From JAPOPJ01 sp964538885 (GTDB lineage: Archaea; Thermoproteota; Nitrososphaeria; Nitrososphaerales; Nitrosopumilaceae), in contig CAZIHR010000017.1 in assembly GCA_964538885.1 (NCBI GenBank), positions 1 to 7,196 of the forward strand: 7,196 bases of DNA, written 5' to 3'. The notes beneath the pieces were generated by a model. It saw only the letters and a list, made by a program, of their open reading frames with translations. It made no database searches and was not told where the DNA came from. Made by a program: the position numbers and the translations under genes. Below are positions 5,888 through 7,196 of this stretch, in pieces; position 1 is the stretch's first letter; every line of letters starts with the position of its first letter.

Positions 5888-6360
5888 AGTCCAATTTAAT
5901 ATCAAAGAGAGAGACGGCAGAGATACGGCAAACAGTTTCTACAGAGTGGGGAATGCAAATTCCAAAGGTCAAAAATTTTAATGTATACCAGATCACTGAC
6001 GATGCACAGCTAATTGTGGGTAATGCAGTAAAAATATTACGAATAAAAAAAGAACATCTGCCATTCCTGACAGAAACCCAGTTACTTGATACATTTCCAC
6101 ATGTAGTTGTAGATATGGGAGCAGTCAAATTTGTGTGTAAGGGAGCAGATGTGATGAGGCCAGGTATTAAGAATCATTCAGAGTTTGAGGATGGCTGCAT
6201 AGTATGTGTTGTGGAGGAATCACAAAACAAGTTTTTGGCAGTAGGTAGAGCACTGGTTTCAAGTGACGATATGAAAAGCATGGAAAGAGGTCAAGTAGTA
6301 AGAAACTTGCACTACATATCTGATAGATATTGGGAGATTGGAAAGACAATACATGACTAG
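5884..6360 (+). CDS. PUA-domain RNA-binding protein, archaeal Tma20/MCT-1 homologue
   Basis: 158 residues. The N-terminal half (about 1-72) is the pre-PUA domain seen in this family. The PUA domain (about 73-150) has VVVDMGAVKFVCKGADVMRP (74-93), a central FEDGCIVCVVEE strand pair and AVGRALVSSDDM (119-130). The C-terminal 'VRNLHYISDRYW' (139-150) matches the 'IENIHYLNDGLWHM' end of MCT-1 as I recall it. Eukaryotic Tma20/MCT-1 acts with DENR on the small ribosomal subunit in ribosome recycling and re-initiation; the archaeal protein is universal but less well defined. GTG at 5884 overlaps the preceding TGA as GTGA. SD-like GAAGTGAT (5867-5874) lies nine bases before it, which fits translational coupling. 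A longer upstream reading in the same frame overlaps homoserine dehydrogenase and is not used. The downstream neighbour is convergent. Confidence 0.93.
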   Translation: MKSNLISKRETAEIRQTVSTEWGMQIPKVKNFNVYQITDDAQLIVGNAVKILRIKKEHLPFLTETQLLDTFPHVVVDMGAVKFVCKGADVMRPGIKNHSEFEDGCIVCVVEESQNKFLAVGRALVSSDDMKSMERGQVVRNLHYISDRYWEIGKTIHD

Positions 6361-6380
6361 ACAGAGTCACACAATAGATT

Positions 6381-6977
6381 CTAGTTCATTTTGTCACTAA
6401 ATTCCTTGATGCCGTTCTTTGTAATTACCAGCAGATCAAGTCCGTCGCCGCTTGCAGAGTCACGTAAGGATGCAGAGCGGACGGCTTTCTTTGCAAGATC
6501 TACTGCCTGCTTTTCGGACATTTGTGCTTGAAACTGAGGATCAAGTACGCCAAGAGCCATCTCAGCACCAGTACCCACAGCAGCATACTCGTCAGGTAAG
6601 ACAGAACCCAATGGATCCAGAGTGTACATTATGGGCTTGTCCACCACTCCACCCACAATTACCTGTGTGAGTAGTGGAAAATATCTTCGTTCATACATCA
6701 TGTTTGACATCATCTTGGCAATTGTATTGGGTGGGATGTCGCGTTTTAGCTCCATCTTTCGAATTTTTGCAAGGGCTGCAATCTGTAACGACAAGATCTG
6801 CATATCAGCTACTAAGCCAGCGCAAGTGGCTCCAACTTTGGGAGTAATTGGGAATGTCTTTTTGGTAGATTTGCTTACAAGAAAATTGCCAAAAGCGATT
6901 CTTTTTTCACTAGCAAGGGCAACCCCACCATCAAATGTGATGCCAACAGCAGTAGCACCGGGCATATACATGGACAT
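6381..6977 (-). CDS. psmB: proteasome beta subunit, atypical (Thr1 replaced by Ala)
   Basis: 198 residues from the ATG at 6977. This is a beta subunit of the archaeal 20S proteasome, forming the inner rings of the protein-degrading chamber. A short leader of seven residues (MSMYMPG) precedes ATAVGI, where active subunits read TTTVGI. Ungapped comparison with recalled Thermoplasma beta places Ala8 at Thr1, Glu24 at Glu17, Lys40 at Lys33, Thr136 at Ser129, Asp173 at Asp166 and Ser176 at Ser169. Only the nucleophile is truly lost. It resembles the atypical second beta paralogue of Sulfolobales, which begins with ATAIGL as I recall. I infer a structural or assembly role beside a catalytic beta encoded elsewhere. 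A further 22 in-frame residues upstream (to 7043) do not look conserved, and a TATA box supports the 6977 start. Its 3' end faces the PUA gene 20 bases away. Confidence 0.93.
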   Translation of the reverse strand: MSMYMPGATAVGITFDGGVALASEKRIAFGNFLVSKSTKKTFPITPKVGATCAGLVADMQILSLQIAALAKIRKMELKRDIPPNTIAKMMSNMMYERRYFPLLTQVIVGGVVDKPIMYTLDPLGSVLPDEYAAVGTGAEMALGVLDPQFQAQMSEKQAVDLAKKAVRSASLRDSASGDGLDLLVITKNGIKEFSDKMN

Positions 6978-6997
6978 AATTATGGACAATTTGCAGC

Positions 6998-7005
6998 ATA
7001 ATAAA
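6998..7005 (-). promoter_or_regulatory. TATA box of the proteasome beta gene
   Basis: On the minus strand TTTATTAT (7005 to 6998) is centred about 25 bases upstream of the ATG at 6977, with no ribosome site between. This fits near-leaderless transcription and argues for starting at 6977 rather than 7043. An 8-bp palindrome CAGCGCTG (7022-7029) lies about 17 bases further upstream. Confidence 0.5.
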
Positions 7006-7045
7006 GGGTTTTCTTCCTGACCAGCGCTGTCCAGAACACACACTG

Positions 7046-7051
7046 AAAAAA
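7046..7051 (-). terminator. T-run downstream of the AbrB-like gene
   Basis: On the minus strand a T6 run lies about 34 bases after the AbrB-like stop and before the proteasome promoter. Archaeal RNA polymerase can stop at such U-rich tracts without a hairpin. The run is short, so this is only a candidate. Confidence 0.3.
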
Positions 7052-7084
7052 CGACGGGTTCTTCTCCAAATTCGGGTGTCGATC

Positions 7085-7196
7085 TTATTTGCCAGCAGGC
7101 TCCACTAACACCCTGCTTCCGCGTATCACTATCCTGACATGTGTTGGGTTTCCAAGCTTTTCAAGAACCGCAGGCGGGACGCTTATTCGACGCGTG
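7085..7196 (-). CDS. C-terminal end of an AbrB/SpoVT-like protein (partial)
   Basis: The minus strand reads 36 residues to a TAA at 7087-7085, entering from beyond the right edge. The visible tail begins TRRISVPPAVLEKLGNPTHV and ends RIVIRGSRVLVEPAGK. The pattern 'RISVP..VLEKLG……V.I.I.G.R.LVEP' resembles the swapped-hairpin AbrB/SpoVT fold of archaeal DNA-binding or antitoxin-like proteins (compare G.I.IP…R.KLG…….V….I.L.P). With only the tail visible I cannot say which subfamily this is or whether another domain precedes it. The gene is read in the same direction as the proteasome subunit, 107 bases upstream of its start, and the T-run and TATA box between them suggest separate transcripts. 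Confidence 0.55.
   Translation of the reverse strand, partial: TRRISVPPAVLEKLGNPTHVRIVIRGSRVLVEPAGK

Noticed and set aside
6622..7020. Forward 132-codon frame opposite the proteasome gene, with other long antisense frames at 1745-2047, 3360-3737 and 5769-6128
   Set aside because: All lie opposite clearly conserved genes and show no family motif or independent start signals.
6978..7043. Longer N-terminus for the proteasome subunit, starting at 7043
   Set aside because: The extra residues (two adjacent Cys, no conserved pattern) lie across the TATA box, and beta leaders of this type are short.
1..7196. CRISPR arrays, tRNA or rRNA genes
   Set aside because: No regularly spaced direct repeats with unique spacers were seen, and no cloverleaf or TTCRANNC-type tRNA arm was noticed in the short intergenic gaps.

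Overview
The window looks like a chromosomal piece of an archaeon of the Nitrososphaerota (Thaumarchaeota), most likely a Nitrosopumilales-type ammonia oxidiser. The reasons are a proteasome beta subunit of the atypical kind seen in TACK archaea, a universal-archaeal PUA protein related to Tma20/MCT-1, a double-domain ThyX-like protein, and TATA boxes centred about 25-28 bases upstream of start codons that lack a leader. GC is moderate (roughly 40% by eye, not computed). Placement below phylum is inference.

Layout. (1) 1-692 is the accessory end: the C-terminal part of an IS110-family transposase, broken by an in-frame TAA, then about 220 bases without a convincing gene. That gap holds a 9-bp inverted repeat across the transposase stop and three GGTTA(A/T)C words spaced 25-26 bases. 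(2) 693-2252 encodes a secreted protein made of a signal peptide and five fibronectin type III domains, with an eight-G run inside the signal-peptide codons. (3) 2426-4777 is a forward cluster: an unrecognised 97-residue protein, the tandem ThyX-like protein, and methionine-R-sulfoxide reductase MsrB only 10 bases after it. (4) 4877-6360 is a tight pair: homoserine dehydrogenase (TTG start) and the Tma20/MCT-1-like PUA protein, overlapping as GTGA. (5) On the minus strand, 6977-6381 is a proteasome beta subunit converging on the PUA gene with a 20-base gap, and 7196-7085 is the tail of an AbrB-like gene.

These are mostly housekeeping functions: nucleotide or flavin metabolism, protein repair, the aspartate-family amino-acid pathway, translation and protein turnover. 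They sit beside a decayed mobile element and a surface or secreted adhesin-like protein.

The most interesting observation is in the ThyX-like protein. By-eye alignment to recalled Thermotoga maritima ThyX suggests each half keeps a different subset of the dUMP-site residues. The first half keeps equivalents of E86, S88, R90 and R147; the second keeps R78-H79-R80 and R174. That is what would be expected if one composite active site were split between two fused, specialised domains. The proteasome subunit has Ala where the catalytic Thr1 should be, so it is probably a non-catalytic or atypical beta paralogue.
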